Assembly (NCBI GenBank): GCA_964017185.1
Contig: OZ024878.1
Location: forward strand, 17,177,851-17,241,850
Reading direction: 5' to 3'
DNA from: Rugalucina vietnamica
Lineage: Eukaryota; Mollusca; Bivalvia; Lucinida; Lucinidae
Length of the DNA stretch: 64,000 bases
The notes beneath the pieces are model-generated. The model was given only the letters and a program-made list of their open reading frames with translations, made no database searches and had not been told where the DNA came from. Made by a program: the position numbers and the translations under genes. Shown here piece by piece: positions 1-11,023 of this stretch; the stretch's first letter is position 1, and each line of letters starts with the position of its first letter.

Positions 1-613
1 TTAGATATAATAAATTGTTATTGACATCAATCACGTCATTTAAGGTTGATATTTAGGTTATATATAATAGATCCCGGTTAGTGGACACATCGCTTCCTGT
101 TCAAATTTCGATCCCAAATATTTTATATTCCGTTTTTATAAGATGAAAAATAGCAGCATAATTGACAGGAAAGAAAAGGAAAAGCAGTTCATAAAACAAT
201 TCATGCCAGAATTAAATTCTTTATAAAAGCATTATGTAGAGACGCCAGAATAAATCTTGTAATAGTAATAGCCAAATACAGGGCATACCGGACTTAATAT
301 ATTGTAACGTCGGAGTTAACTACGTTACGACGTTATGTTATAACCTAGGAAACGTTGTTAGGTTACTTGTTACTAGATAGTTTAAATTGCAAATTAAGGC
401 TTTGAAATTGTTTTAAAACATGAAACCGGTCAGCCGAAAATAAAAAAATTGTGGCGATATCCAGTATTCTTATTCATTTAATATATATAGGATTCTTCAC
501 TGTTGATGATAAAATCTCCACATATACTTACCGCATATCATTTAAGCATCCAATTTGGATCCAGTGCTACCGACAGGGTTTGATTGTTTGATGTATATTA
601 CCTAAATCTCACA
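1..613. other. No recognisable gene
   Basis: AT-rich intergenic sequence. I see no protein homology, RNA gene or repeat boundary here. Confidence 0.6.
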
Positions 614-745
<132 letters not shown>

Positions 746-1072
746 TCACGGACTTTAAAAAACGCAACACTTGCATTATCGATTCTTCTTCTCAGAATAC
801 AGGACTTTCCGAAAATTATTTATTGAACTGAAAAGTACAATCAGTCTGCTGAACTTCAATGCCAAAAATACGAAATGTCAGTGTCTGTGATTAATGCCAT
901 ACAGTAAGATTTCAAGCGGTGCCCAAAATTAAAAAAAAATAAATTTGAGGACGAACAAATTTCTTCAAGTCGAACATGATTTCTGGAAAGAAACATCAAA
1001 ACCCGAACGAATGCTGTCGGTTGGCTTTCATTTACATTAAAAACGCGGTTATTACGTCATTTTAACGTTTAT

Positions 1073-1073
<1 letters not shown>

Positions 1074-1110
<37 letters not shown>
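1074..1110. repeat. poly(A) tract
   Basis: Homopolymer of about 37 A. It could be a retroposon tail or simple expansion; no element body could be assigned on either side. Confidence 0.9.
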
Positions 1111-1111
<1 letters not shown>

Positions 1112-1405
1112 AACTTCATTTTGTACGTAAAATTGTAACAAATTCAAAATATTTCGAACACATTATAAAGCCACGGGACTAATGTAAAAGTTTGGTGCTG
1201 TAATTGAATGGTTTTGTGTTTTGAACACTTCACGTTTGAAGTCAGCGAAAAACGCTGGCGCCTTAAACGGCATTGAAAGAAAGCGTCAATGTTAATTTTG
1301 CTTTTCTTGTGGTTTAGGCCGTTAGCTATCACCGGAGATATTTTGCTCTGACAAAATCTCTTTTTTGTAGCCACTGCTAGGTTTTTGTCAGAAACTCGTT
1401 GAAGA

Positions 1406-2397
1406 AATAAATATTAAAACGGAGATCCCTTAAAAGCAGTGAACACATTAATGAGAAAGGTGATGGGCCATACCGCGGATTCGACTATTCAAGTCTCGTC
1501 AGTGACCCTTTAGATTTGGCAACATGGGGCCAAAGAGAATGACTAAAAGTTTGCAACTTTCCATAGGGTAGTCAATACAAACACTAGTATTATCTAAATG
1601 GTACCAAATATGTTAAACATTGATTAGAAAATGAATCTTAACCGATAATAAATTTCTGATTTCTCAGAATATCCTCGCTGATCTCAGAAAAAGAAAATAT
1701 AACCTGCACTATGGATGATGTACAGGGAGACTTTTTAGGGCCGCCACACGGCACAACACCAGCTGCAGTAATAACAAATAAATATTAAAACGGAGATCCT
1801 TTAAAAGCAGTGAACACATTAAGGAGAAAGGGGATGGGCCATACCGCGGTTTCGACTATTTAAGTCTCATCAGTGACCCTTTAGATTCGGCAACATGGAG
1901 CCAAAGAAAGCAGCTTTAGCATAGAATTCAGCGAACAAGTCAAAACTTTGTTTTGCCGTGTAATGTATACCCCCTTGAACCCCACTTTTATATAGCATAA
2001 CTGGGGTATGCAGGGGTATACCTATTTTTCTTATTTTTGCTCCAAAACATAGATTGTGGGTACTCGTTAGAACCGCCTCGCTGAGGCGGTTCTAACGTGT
2101 ACCCACAATCTGTGTTTTGAGCAAAAATAAGAAAAATATCTTTTTTTTTTCAATGAAAGTTTTCATTTTTACAACTAAACATTTTTCAGTATATTACATG
2201 GGCGTGTTTTCGTAATGACTACCCTCTTGAAAGTTCCAAATTTACAGTAGTTCTCTTTGGCTCCATGTTGCCAAATTTGAAGGGTCACTGATGAGGCTTG
2301 AGAAGCCGAAACCGCGGTATGACCCACTCCTTTCTCATTAATATGTTCACTGCTCTTAAAGGATCTCAGTTTTAATTTTTAATTATGATAAATATTG
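1406..2397. repeat. Dispersed repeat cluster (direct and inverted copies)
   Basis: A unit containing GGAGATCC, TTAAAAGCAGTGAACAC and CAGTGACCCTTTAGAT occurs at about 1406-1540, again directly at about 1779-1910, and inverted at about 2246-2397. A second block (1660-1775, around GGCACAACACCAGCTGCAG) lies between the direct copies. Both blocks recur, diverged, at 31984-32480. A hairpin MITE sits between the inverted copies. No coding potential was recognised. Confidence 0.75.
1941..2217 (+). mobile_element. Hairpin MITE, family 1
   Basis: About 277 bp. The left end resembles CATGAAAACATGTCCGTGTA and the right end is its near inverse (TTACATGGGCGTGTTTTCGTAATG). The centre is a near-perfect palindrome built on GAACCGCCTCG/CGAGGCGGTTC, extended by ACCCACAATCT and TTTTTGCTC arms. 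Full or near-full copies of the family lie at 7441, 7746, 16933, 19905 and 36160, with fragments at 19438, 22345, 24518 and 38842. No coding capacity. Confidence 0.85.
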
Positions 2398-3334
2398 TGT
2401 ATAATGGTGTTAAGATTCGTGATATTATGTTTATTTTAAGCTTCAGATCAATTTTAAATCAGCTTTAAGCAAAATGGTAACCGATGTAGAGTGTTGCGTT
2501 ATTAAACGTCATTATAAATAGAAAAAGCAAAGCAGAAAGTTTTAGAGATTTATACTACTTATTGAATTGTTTATTATCTCCTTTCTGCCTTGGCATGTAA
2601 ACAAACGGCAATAAATGAAAGTGTAATTCACAAACGATATTTTTCCATAAGTTGACTCTCAATTATTGCCACAGTTTTGTTTAAAAAATGAACGCCATAA
2701 CTTTATATAATACTCACTAACGCCATTCTAGCATTGTAAGGTTTTCAAACACAACAAAGTTGGAAGACACAAAAAAATATGCTAAAAAATGTGTTTTTAA
2801 ACATTTTTGTGGGAAAACATCAAAGACGTATCAATCTGAATTCGTTTTGCAATAAATTACTTCAACATATCCAGAAATAAACATTAGATACACGTTTGAG
2901 CATTAAATGCATTTTAGATGGTCTCAAGGGCAAATAAATGTAAAGGTAGAGTTGCAAAATCTGGGTTCGCTCTATCAAATGTCTATAAAACAATAACCAC
3001 TACATGCAAAGAACCATCCTTGATAGGAAAGTTGACATAGATGTTAGTCATTATATCTGTCGAATGTTAGCCGATTTACTTAATTCTGGTAGAAGTTATT
3101 CGATAGTTTATCAATCTTATTTTTCACAAGTACTTAATTTGCCACCATAGAAAAACGCCTGCTGTGTCGTTATGCAAGTCGATCGTGATTTCTATACAGT
3201 GGTTTCATATACTCCACATAATTACCTTTTCAACCATATACTATCCAGCTGAAACATTTTTGGGTGCAAGGGTTAGCCTAAATCACTCCTTGGTTTCCCA
3301 ACTATATGGCAAATACAGCGTGATACGAACCGTA
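2398..3334. other. No recognisable gene
   Basis: AT-rich sequence with no convincing coding region, RNA gene or repeat boundary. Confidence 0.55.
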
Positions 3335-4315
3335 TTGTTTCAGATTTTGTGTACCGCATCGTGCCGTACTTACCGTACCGTATCATACCGTATTCACCAT
3401 ATCGCTACGCATCTTACTTATTCGCATCAAACTCCTATCATGCTCATCACACCGTAATGTGCCTACGGCCCGATGCGGCACGGTGCGATACTGTACATGG
3501 GTACCTTGAGTTTGGTATGATACAGTACAGAAAGTACGGTGCGTTACTGTACGATATGGTATTATGCGACACGGTACGGTGAGTTGGGTACGATACTGTA
3601 CGGTAAGTACGGTACGACACGTTACTTTCAGCACGATACGGTACGGTTACAACGATGCGATATGTTGCGTAGAGTATATTGCGAAAGGTAGATAATTACT
3701 GAATGGTATATATGGTACTATAAGAAATGATAAGTAAGGTTCGGTATAAGTATGTACCTTAAGATATCGCACCTTGATAACTGGACCGTATCACATCATA
3801 CTTACCGTACTTTCGCTCTGCAATAATCAAACCGTTTCATATCTTACTGCACCGAACTTACCGTATCGTATTGCGTCATATTCACCGTATCATATCGCAC
3901 AGTACTAATCATACCATACCGCACAGTACAAACTGCACCGTTCTTACTGCACCGTACGAGTACTTGCCATACCGTGTCACACCGTACTCATCGAACTGTA
4001 TTGCATAGTTTCGCACCGTCCTAACTTATCGCACCGTACACACCATATCGAAACGCACCGTGCCGTATCGCATAGTACTCCCAGCATCCTCGCCGCACCA
4101 TTTCACACGGTAAATATTTTACAAAATCGCTCCTTACTACACTTTTGCCGCCTGACCGTATCGCCCAGTTCCTCCCGCACCATACCACAACAAACTTACC
4201 ATTTCTCACTATACTGTAATTTGCGTATCGTTTCACACCGTACAGTAGCATATCTTGCCTACCGTACGCAATGCCGTACCAACCGTATCGTTTCGCACCG
4301 TAATGGAGCACGGAA
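3335..4315. repeat. Degenerate CCGTA satellite with strand switches
   Basis: About 1 kb of variants of CCGTACCGTATCG. The CCGTA strand is on top at about 3340-3465, the complement (TACGG) is on top at about 3470-3680, and CCGTA returns from about 3780 to 4315. Open frames here (Tyr/Arg/Thr-rich) come from the repeat. It ends about 210 bp upstream of the C1q exon acceptor. Confidence 0.9.
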
Positions 4316-4525
4316 CCTGGTGTTACCTGTGACATGACAATAAACAGATGCGAGATTTATACAATGCTGTATTTGAGCAAAAACGGTCCTACACATACAA
4401 GTACCCAAACATGTTCATTAAAACCTTTCTAATATGCTGGAATCTTCTCGACATCACTTTGTCGTTATATGATTATTTTTACAAACTTCTTAATAACTTT
4501 TAATAATTTCCCCTTTTCATTTTAG

Positions 4526-4944
4526 CGATTATTCAAAGATCATCCTACGCATTCTCAGCCTATGATTTGTCAGGAGCCTCCAGTCCATCACTTCGTACCA
4601 TGCTTGTGTTTGCCAAAACAAAAATCAATGAGAACAGTGTGTACAACACAGCAACTGGGAGGTTTACAGCACCAACTGATGGAGTTTATATTTTTCACAC
4701 AACGCTTCATGTACTCAACGCTAAAAAGTATATTCATATTGCTTTTGTTGCGGGGGAAAAGATTATTGGGCATTTCATGGTGGGTGATGATTATTGGGAT
4801 ACAAGTTCATCTGGATCTGCTATTGCACGACTTGAAAAGGGGACAGAAGTTTCTATGAGAGTAGAAAGTGTGAGTGGAGAGTTAACATTCCGAGAAGATG
4901 GAGCTGCCACGAGCATTTTTTCTGGTTACCTTGTAAGCGTTTAG
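4526..4944 (+). CDS. C1q-domain protein, terminal exon
   Basis: The last coding exon of a C1q-domain protein, a secreted trimer-forming recognition protein of the C1q/TNF fold, often involved in innate immunity in bivalves. The exon follows a 3' splice site (TTTTCATTTTAG, AG at 4524-4525). It starts two bases into a codon (phase 1) and then reads IIQRSSYAFSAYDLSGASS. C1q hallmarks in order are AFSAYD near the start, TGRFTAPTDGVYIF in the middle, then GSAIARLEKGTEV, and FSGYLV just before the stop (TAG, 4942-4944). The exon holds nearly the whole domain, about 138 codons. Upstream exons with a signal peptide or coiled coil were not found in the preceding 4.5 kb, which is repetitive. The exact family member cannot be decided. 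Confidence 0.9.
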
Positions 4945-5134
4945 CCGGAGTTATGTTTCTTACTGCAACCATACATCCATGGAAAGTACTCCTACAGCGT
5001 TTGCCTTAATGCGTACAAAAGTTTCAATATTACTGAATAATTCAGACTTTGTCTGACAGACATTGGCTTAATTCGTGACATGTATTTACAGATGAGTGTG
5101 AAACTAACCCTACAGCTGATTGATGTGAATAGAT

Positions 5135-5281
5135 GAGCCGCGACACGAGAAAGCGAACATTGTTGTTTCCGACCAGATCTGACACAAACCGGCATGTACA
5201 GAAGATGGCTAGTTACTGCATAAGCTGATCTGCGTCTTTGTTTTCGCATATGAAAACGTTGGTTTTCTCATGATGCGGTTC
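5135..5281. mobile_element. Palindromic MITE, family 2 (short copy)
   Basis: Begins GAGCCGCGACACGAGAAA and ends TTGGTTTTCTCATGATGCGG, the inverted ends of family 2. It keeps the GCTGATCTGCGTCTTTG and TTTTCGC segment but lacks half of the central hairpin. Other copies lie at 16458, 17267, 18236, 18971, 22719, 25565, 26085, 33900, 34523, 35139, 35535, 38124, 39122 and 56213. Confidence 0.8.
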
Positions 5282-5412
5282 AACCATTCTTAACCAGCCT
5301 GTCTGTGTTAACGCTATATGGATGTAATAATATTTCAGTTGTTGGCAACGTTTTTCAAATACATAAAGAAATTTATTTACTAACTTATTAGTATATAGTA
5401 CTTATATGGAGA

Positions 5413-6550
5413 ATTTGGTCTGTGTGATACTGGTGACGTTTCTTTTTTCGTATAGTCTATACTGGATTACACCTCGACCTAATACAGCTGACCTCGCACT
5501 TATACGGTTGACCTCGTATCTATACGGATTGATCTGCTATCTATATGGAAATCCCTACATCTGATTGGTCAAAATTCACGTGCAAGGTCACATGCCGCGT
5601 TAAATGAGTTGAGAGAAAAAACAATGACGGCGATTCAGCCGATCAGTAAAATAGTGAACAAACAAACAAAAATTATGTCAATATCTTTGAAAAGAATGTC
5701 AGACATGGGCGCTTAGAATGGCAAAGGTATGTTTGATGTGATAGATGATGCTATCGACCAGGATGGACTTATGGCAGTTAATTAATAAAAATTTGGTCTG
5801 TGTGATACTGGTGACGTTTCTTTTTTCGTATAGTCTATACTGGATTTCACCTCGACCTAATACAGCTGACCTCGCACTAATACGGTTGACCTCGTATCTA
5901 TACGAATTGACCTGCTATCTATATGAAAATCCCTACATCTGATTGGTCAAAATTCATGTGCAAGGTCACATGCCGCGTTAAATGAGTTCAGAGAAAAAAA
6001 CAATGGCGGCGATTCAGCCGATCAGTAAAATAGTGAACAAACAAACAAAAATTATGTCAACATCTTTGAAAAGAATGTCAGACATGGGCGCTTAGAATGG
6101 CAAAGGTATGTTTGATGTGATAGATGATGATATCGACCAGGATGGACTTATGACAGTTAATTAATAAAAATTTGGTCTGTGTGATACTGGTGACGTTTCT
6201 TTTTTCGTATAGTCTATACTGGATTTCACCTCGACCTAATACAGCTGACCTCGCACTAATACGGTTGACCTCGTATCTATACGAATTGACCTGCTATCTA
6301 TATGAAAATCCCTACATCTGATTGGTCAAAATTCACGTGCAAGGTCACATGCCGCGTTAAATGAGTTGAGAGAAAAAACAATGGCGGCGATTCAGTCGAT
6401 CAGTAAAATAGTGAACAAACAAACAAAAATTATGTCAACATCTTTGAAAAGAATGTCAGACATGGGCGCTTAGAATGGCAAAGGTATGTTTGATGTGATA
6501 GATGATGATATCGACCAGGATGGACTTATGGCAGTTAATTAACAAAAATC
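5413..6550. repeat. Three-copy 378-bp tandem repeat
   Basis: ATTTGGTCTGTGTGATACTG recurs at 5413, 5791 and 6170 (period 378-379). Units are nearly identical and differ by scattered substitutions. Each unit contains an internal series of roughly 20-bp steps (AATACAGCTGACCTCG, ATACGGTTGACCTCG, and so on). The small open frames at 5745 and 6502 follow the repeat and are not genes. Confidence 0.93.
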
Positions 6551-6552
6551 TC

Positions 6553-6678
6553 ATTAATCAAGTTATTTCGTATTCGACCAGTAACAGGTCCTCGGTCAGC
6601 TGTATTGGACCTCGGCCTCCGTCCAATACAGCTGACCTCGGACCTGTAACTGGTCCAATACAAAATAACTTGATCAAT
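6553..6678. repeat. Long hairpin at the end of the 378-bp array
   Basis: An inverted repeat with arms of about 55 bp and a short spacer (CTCGGCCTCC). The left arm runs from ATTAATCAAGTTATTT to CAGCTGTATTGGAC, and the right arm returns the same sequence inverted. The arms contain CAATACAGCTGACCTCG, the same motif as the internal steps of the adjacent 378-bp array. Confidence 0.9.
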
Positions 6679-6897
6679 AACATTATAGTAAATGTACAAA
6701 TTCTGAAATAACCATTTTCAAGAAAAGCATCTCAATTTTACTAATACAAAAACTGGTACAGACACAGAAGCAGGGGTTTACTGTTAGGTTTGTCATGTGA
6801 GACTGTTTGTTCAGCTTAAAAGAAAGTATGTTATAGATTTTCTATGTTATAACCACTAAGTCATATGCTGTAATGCAATTCTGCACTCGAAGCCCAC

Positions 6898-7335
6898 TGA
6901 TGCACACTGTGACATAAAAATGTACAAGTTGGCAATCATCAAGAAAAGGCGCGATCAGAAAGAAATCCCCACTCCAAAAACCGAGGTGGGAAAAAGTAAA
7001 TTGACAACTAGGTACTTATACTTAAAAACATATCTAAGCCGACTGAGCAGCCATTTCCCAATAGGCGACCACTTACTTAGCCGAATTTAAATAAAAATAT
7101 GAATCGTACATAAGGTTCAAACAGTACAAAAAATTTGACTCCAAAACATAAAACAAATGGAACCACAACAGAAGTATCGCCTTGGAACGATCAGTTCACA
7201 TTTAGTTAGTTCTACGGTCCTCGTGGTGAATCTCTAACTACTCAATGAAACATCAAGGACAAACAAATAAATCGTGATAACCACCCTGATGAATCAAAAA
7301 CGAGGACTCCACAGATTCAGTAAGCTGTTGAACTG
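6898..7335 (+). repeat. Dispersed repeat also found at 28.5-30.5 kb
   Basis: In reverse complement this matches 28860-29346 and 30180-30460, including GAACTAACTAAATGT, AGGGTGAGGTTA (diverged here), the GTTTATTTGTTTGT stretch and the GAGTCCTCGTTTTTGAT segment. The first about 105 bp (6925-7030) is a short module also present at 29235, 32463 and 60311. No coding capacity seen. Confidence 0.75.
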
Positions 7336-7440
7336 TTAACAATACAAACCCCTTTATACAGTTTCTAAGTCTAAGGCAATGTATACATGAATGAGGACAT
7401 CTATTAAAATTCTCAAAAGTAACATGGCACACTGGGCAAA

Positions 7441-7723
7441 CATTATGAAAACTTGCCCATGCAATAAACAGATATTTTTTTTAGCTTTAAAATTGAAAAT
7501 TTTCAGCTGAAAAAAATTGATTTTATCTTATTTTTGCTCAAAACATAGATTGTAGGTACACGTTAGAAACGCCTCGCCGAGGCGGTTCTAACGATCGCGA
7601 GTACCCACAATCTATGTTCTGAAGCAAAAATAGGAAAAACAGGTATACCCCTATATACCCCAGTTTTTCTATATGAAAGTGGGGTATAAGGGGGTAGATA
7701 TTAACGAACATGTTTTCCTGATG
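7441..7723 (-). mobile_element. Hairpin MITE, family 1 (reverse)
   Basis: Full-length copy in inverse orientation: CATTATGAAAACTTGCCCAT at the left, the central GAAACGCCTCGCCGAGGCGG palindrome, and GAACATGTTTTCCTGATG at the right. Only about 22 bp separate it from the next copy, giving a tail-to-head pair. Confidence 0.9.
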
Positions 7724-7745
7724 GATGGGGACAGCTGCCCTTAGA

Positions 7746-8025
7746 CATCATGAAAACATGTCCGTGTAATGTATACCCCCTTGAACCCCACTTTTATATA
7801 GAAAAACTGGGGTATGCAGGGGTATACCTATTTTTCTTATTTTTGCTCCAAAACATAGATTGTGGGTACTCGTTAGAACCGCCTCGCTGAGGCGGTTCTA
7901 ACGTGTACCCACAATCTATGTTTTGAGCAAAAATAAGAAAAATGTCAAAATTTTTCAGCTTAAAGTTTTCAATTTTTACACCTGAAAAAATTCTCTGTAT
8001 ATTACATGGGCAAGTTCTCGTAATG
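7746..8025 (+). mobile_element. Hairpin MITE, family 1
   Basis: Full-length copy with CATCATGAAAACATGTCCGT at the left and GGGCAAGTTCTCGTAATG at the right. The central GAACCGCCTCGCTGAGGCGG palindrome is intact. Confidence 0.92.
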
Positions 8026-8035
8026 ATATATCATT

Positions 8036-8350
8036 GTTATCTTACACCGCCTACAAAAGTTCATGCGGTGGTCGAGTGGGAATATGGGCCCCCGCCCATT
8101 GGGGCCTAGGAGAAATATATGGGCTGCTTGTGTCTCCAGGAAAAGATTCTTTATTTATTACTGACCGCTCAAGTCTGTGCCTGCCCAGGAAAAGTGGTTT
8201 AGTCAAACCATTCATACATATAAGCCTTAATGGTTTGATTGAGTGGTTATGTTCATGAAGCACATTTTGAGTGTCATGACATCTTAATGCTGGGTAAAAG
8301 TCCCAACATGGCCACTGCTGTTGACTGGGATGTAAAGCATCAATTTAAAC
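8036..8350 (+). mobile_element. SINE-like dispersed repeat
   Basis: About 310 bp matching, inverted, the sequence at 37655-37975. Shared landmarks are GGGCCCCCGCCCATTGGGGCC, GGGCTGCTTGTG, GTCATGACATC, GGTAAAAGTCCC, and TTGACTGGGATGTAAAGCAT near an A-rich end. Size and A-rich end suggest a SINE; no clear tRNA head was found. Confidence 0.6.
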
Positions 8351-8862
8351 AAATATTCATACGTTAATGGTTTGCCTGCTACTCTTTTGAGGGCGTAGTT
8401 TCTTTGTTTGTATAGGTCTCGATGAATGACCATCTTACTTTCAAGTTGAAAGGTATGCTGCTCATACATAATTATTGTACGACAATAGCATGGAGTCACT
8501 TGAACTTGCTCTACAGACAACCGACAGTTTAGGGCAAAAGTTGGCCTAGTCAGTTATACGAAAAACTCAGAAACACACACGAAAAGTCTAATAATCTATA
8601 TCAATACTACATATTGGATATTATTACACCGCAATGTGATGTAAATTTGTGTTGGTGCCCCTTCATGGTCATAGCTGTTAACTGAGACTTTTAGTAGCAA
8701 ATTAAACAAACAAGGAACAGTGACATCATTTGTTGAGGTTTTTTCAAACATTATTTACATATATAATTAATAATTTTAAATAAAAACACTAGACGGAGTT
8801 TTCAGAGGAAAACATATGTCCCCCCTCTCTGCCCCAACCCACTTTTAATTTTGTAAATTTTT
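8351..8862. other. No recognisable gene
   Basis: AT-rich spacer. Nothing supported apart from short low-complexity runs. Confidence 0.5.
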
Positions 8863-10823
8863 AGCTCACCTGAGCCGAAGGCTCACAGGTGAGCTTATAG
8901 GATAGGCAGGCATCCGTCGTCCGTCGTCGTCCGTCCACAATTTCAAAGAAGAATATTTCTGAAGCTAGTAGGCCGATCTTGATCAAATTTAATGTGAACC
9001 ATAATTGGGTTGGGGGATTGATGGCATTAGGTTTTGGAGCAGATTGTATCAAAATTGTGGTTTCCATAGCAACAGATAGGTTCCATAGACTTACAATGGG
9101 AAAAACTAAAAAAATCTTCTTCTCTGAAACCACTAGGCCCACAGCTTTGATATTTGGTATCTAGCAATGGCTAATGGTCCTCTACATAAATTGTGCCATT
9201 CATGCCCCTGGGGTCAAATTTGGCCACGCCCCGGGGGTCGATAGTCTCCATAGACTTACTATGGGAAAAAAATTCAAAAATCTTCTTCTCTGAAACCACA
9301 GGGCCCACAGCTTTGATATTTTGTATGTGGCAATGGCTAATGGTCCTCTACATAAATTGTGCCAGCCATGCCCCTGGGGTCAAATTTGGCCACGCCCCGG
9401 GGGTCGATAGTCTCCATAGACTTACAATTGGAAAAACTAAAAAAATCTTCTTCTCTGAAACCACTAGGCCAACAGCTTTGATATTTGGTATTTAGCAATG
9501 GCTAATGGTCCTCTACATAAATTGTGCCATTCATGCCCCTGGGGTCAAATTTGGCCACGCCCCGGGGGTTGATAGTCTCCATAGACTTACTATGGGAAAA
9601 AAATAAAAAAAATCTTCTTCTCTGAAACCACTAGGCCCACAGCTTTGATATTTTGTAGGTGGCAATGGCTAATGGTCCTCTACATAAATTGTGCCAATCA
9701 TGCCCCTGTGGTCAAATTTGGCCACACCCCGGGGGTCGATAGTCTCATAGACCTACAATAGGAAAGAAACTAAAAAAATCTTCTTCTCTGAAACCACTAG
9801 GCCAACAGCTTTGATATTTGGTATTTAGCAATGGCTAATGGTCCTCTACATAAATTGTGCCATTCATGCCCCTGGGGTCAAATTTGGCCACGCCCCGGGG
9901 GTTGATAGTCTCCATAGACTTACTATGGGAAAAAAAATTAAAAAATCTTCTTCTCTGAAACCACAGGGCCCACAGCTTTGATATTTTGTATGTGGCAATG
10001 GCTTATGGTCCTCTACATAAATTGTGCCAATCATGTCCCCGGGGTCAAATTTGGCCACGCCCCGGGGGTCGATAGTCTCCATAGACCTACAATAGGAAAA
10101 ACACTAAAAAAATCTTCTTCTCTGAAACCACTAGGCCCACAGCTTTGATATTTGGTATGTAGCAATGGCTAATGGTCCTCTACATAAATTGTGCCAGCCA
10201 TGCCCCTGGGGTCAAATTTGGCCACGCCCCGGGGGTTGATAGTCTCCATAGACTTACTATGGGAAAAAAATTAAAAAATCTTCTTCTCTGAAACCACTAG
10301 GCCCACAGCTTTGATATTTTGTATGTAGCAATGGCTAATGGTCCTCTACATAAATTGTGCCATTCATGCCCCTGGGGTCAAATTTGGCCAGGCCCCGGAG
10401 GTTGATAGTCTCAATAGACTTGCTATGGGAAAAAAATTCAAAAATCTTCTTCTCTGAAACCACAGGGCACACAGCTTTGATATTTTGTATGTGGCAATGG
10501 CTAATGGTCCTCTACATAAATTGTGCCAGCCATGCCCCTGGGGTCAAATTTGGCCACGCCCCGGGGGTAGATAGTCTCCATAGACTTACAATGGGAAAAA
10601 CTAACAAAAATCTTCTTCTCTGAAACCAAAAGGCCCAGAGCTTCTATATTTTGTATGTAGCAATGTTTGGTAGTCCCCATTGTAAATTGTGCCAGTCATG
10701 CCCCTGGGTCAAATTTGGCCATGCCCCGGGGGTCAATAGTGTCCATGCATAGACTTTCATTGGTCGATTCTCAATTAATTTAAATCTCATGAGCTTACAA
10801 TGTGATAATCTCTCAGGTGAGCT
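8863..10823. mobile_element. Element with AGCTCACCTGAG-type ends and a 166-bp array
   Basis: The left end is AGCTCACCTGAGCC followed by its near inverse (GGCTCACAGGTGAGCT), and the right end is CTCAGGTGAGCT. Inside, a unit around GGGGTCAAATTTGGCCACGC repeats ten times, at 9210, 9376, 9541, 9708, 9874, 10041, 10208, 10374, 10540 and 10705 (spacing 165-167 bp). CCGTCGTCCGTCGTCGTCC lies near the left end. It is probably a non-autonomous DNA element with expanded internal repeats. The frames translating to IFFSETTGPTALIF-like peptides are repeat artefacts. Confidence 0.88.
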
Positions 10824-11023
10824 ACAGGACCAATGGTCCTCTAGTTACATATAACCCTGAAAAATATATACCAACAGACATTTTAAATTAAAACCAATAT
10901 ATACCAACAGACATTTTAAAATATCACACGTATCAGCTTTCCATATTTATAAAGTTTGACTGTTATTTAGTTGTAATAAATATTGTCATAAACTAGAACC
11001 AGAGGACCAATGGTCCTGTAAAC

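Noticed and set aside
3164..4335. Several open frames on both strands
   Set aside because: They follow the degenerate CCGTA satellite; no domain and biased composition.
4562..4858. 98-aa frame in the C1q exon
   Set aside because: Out-of-frame shadow of the C1q domain.
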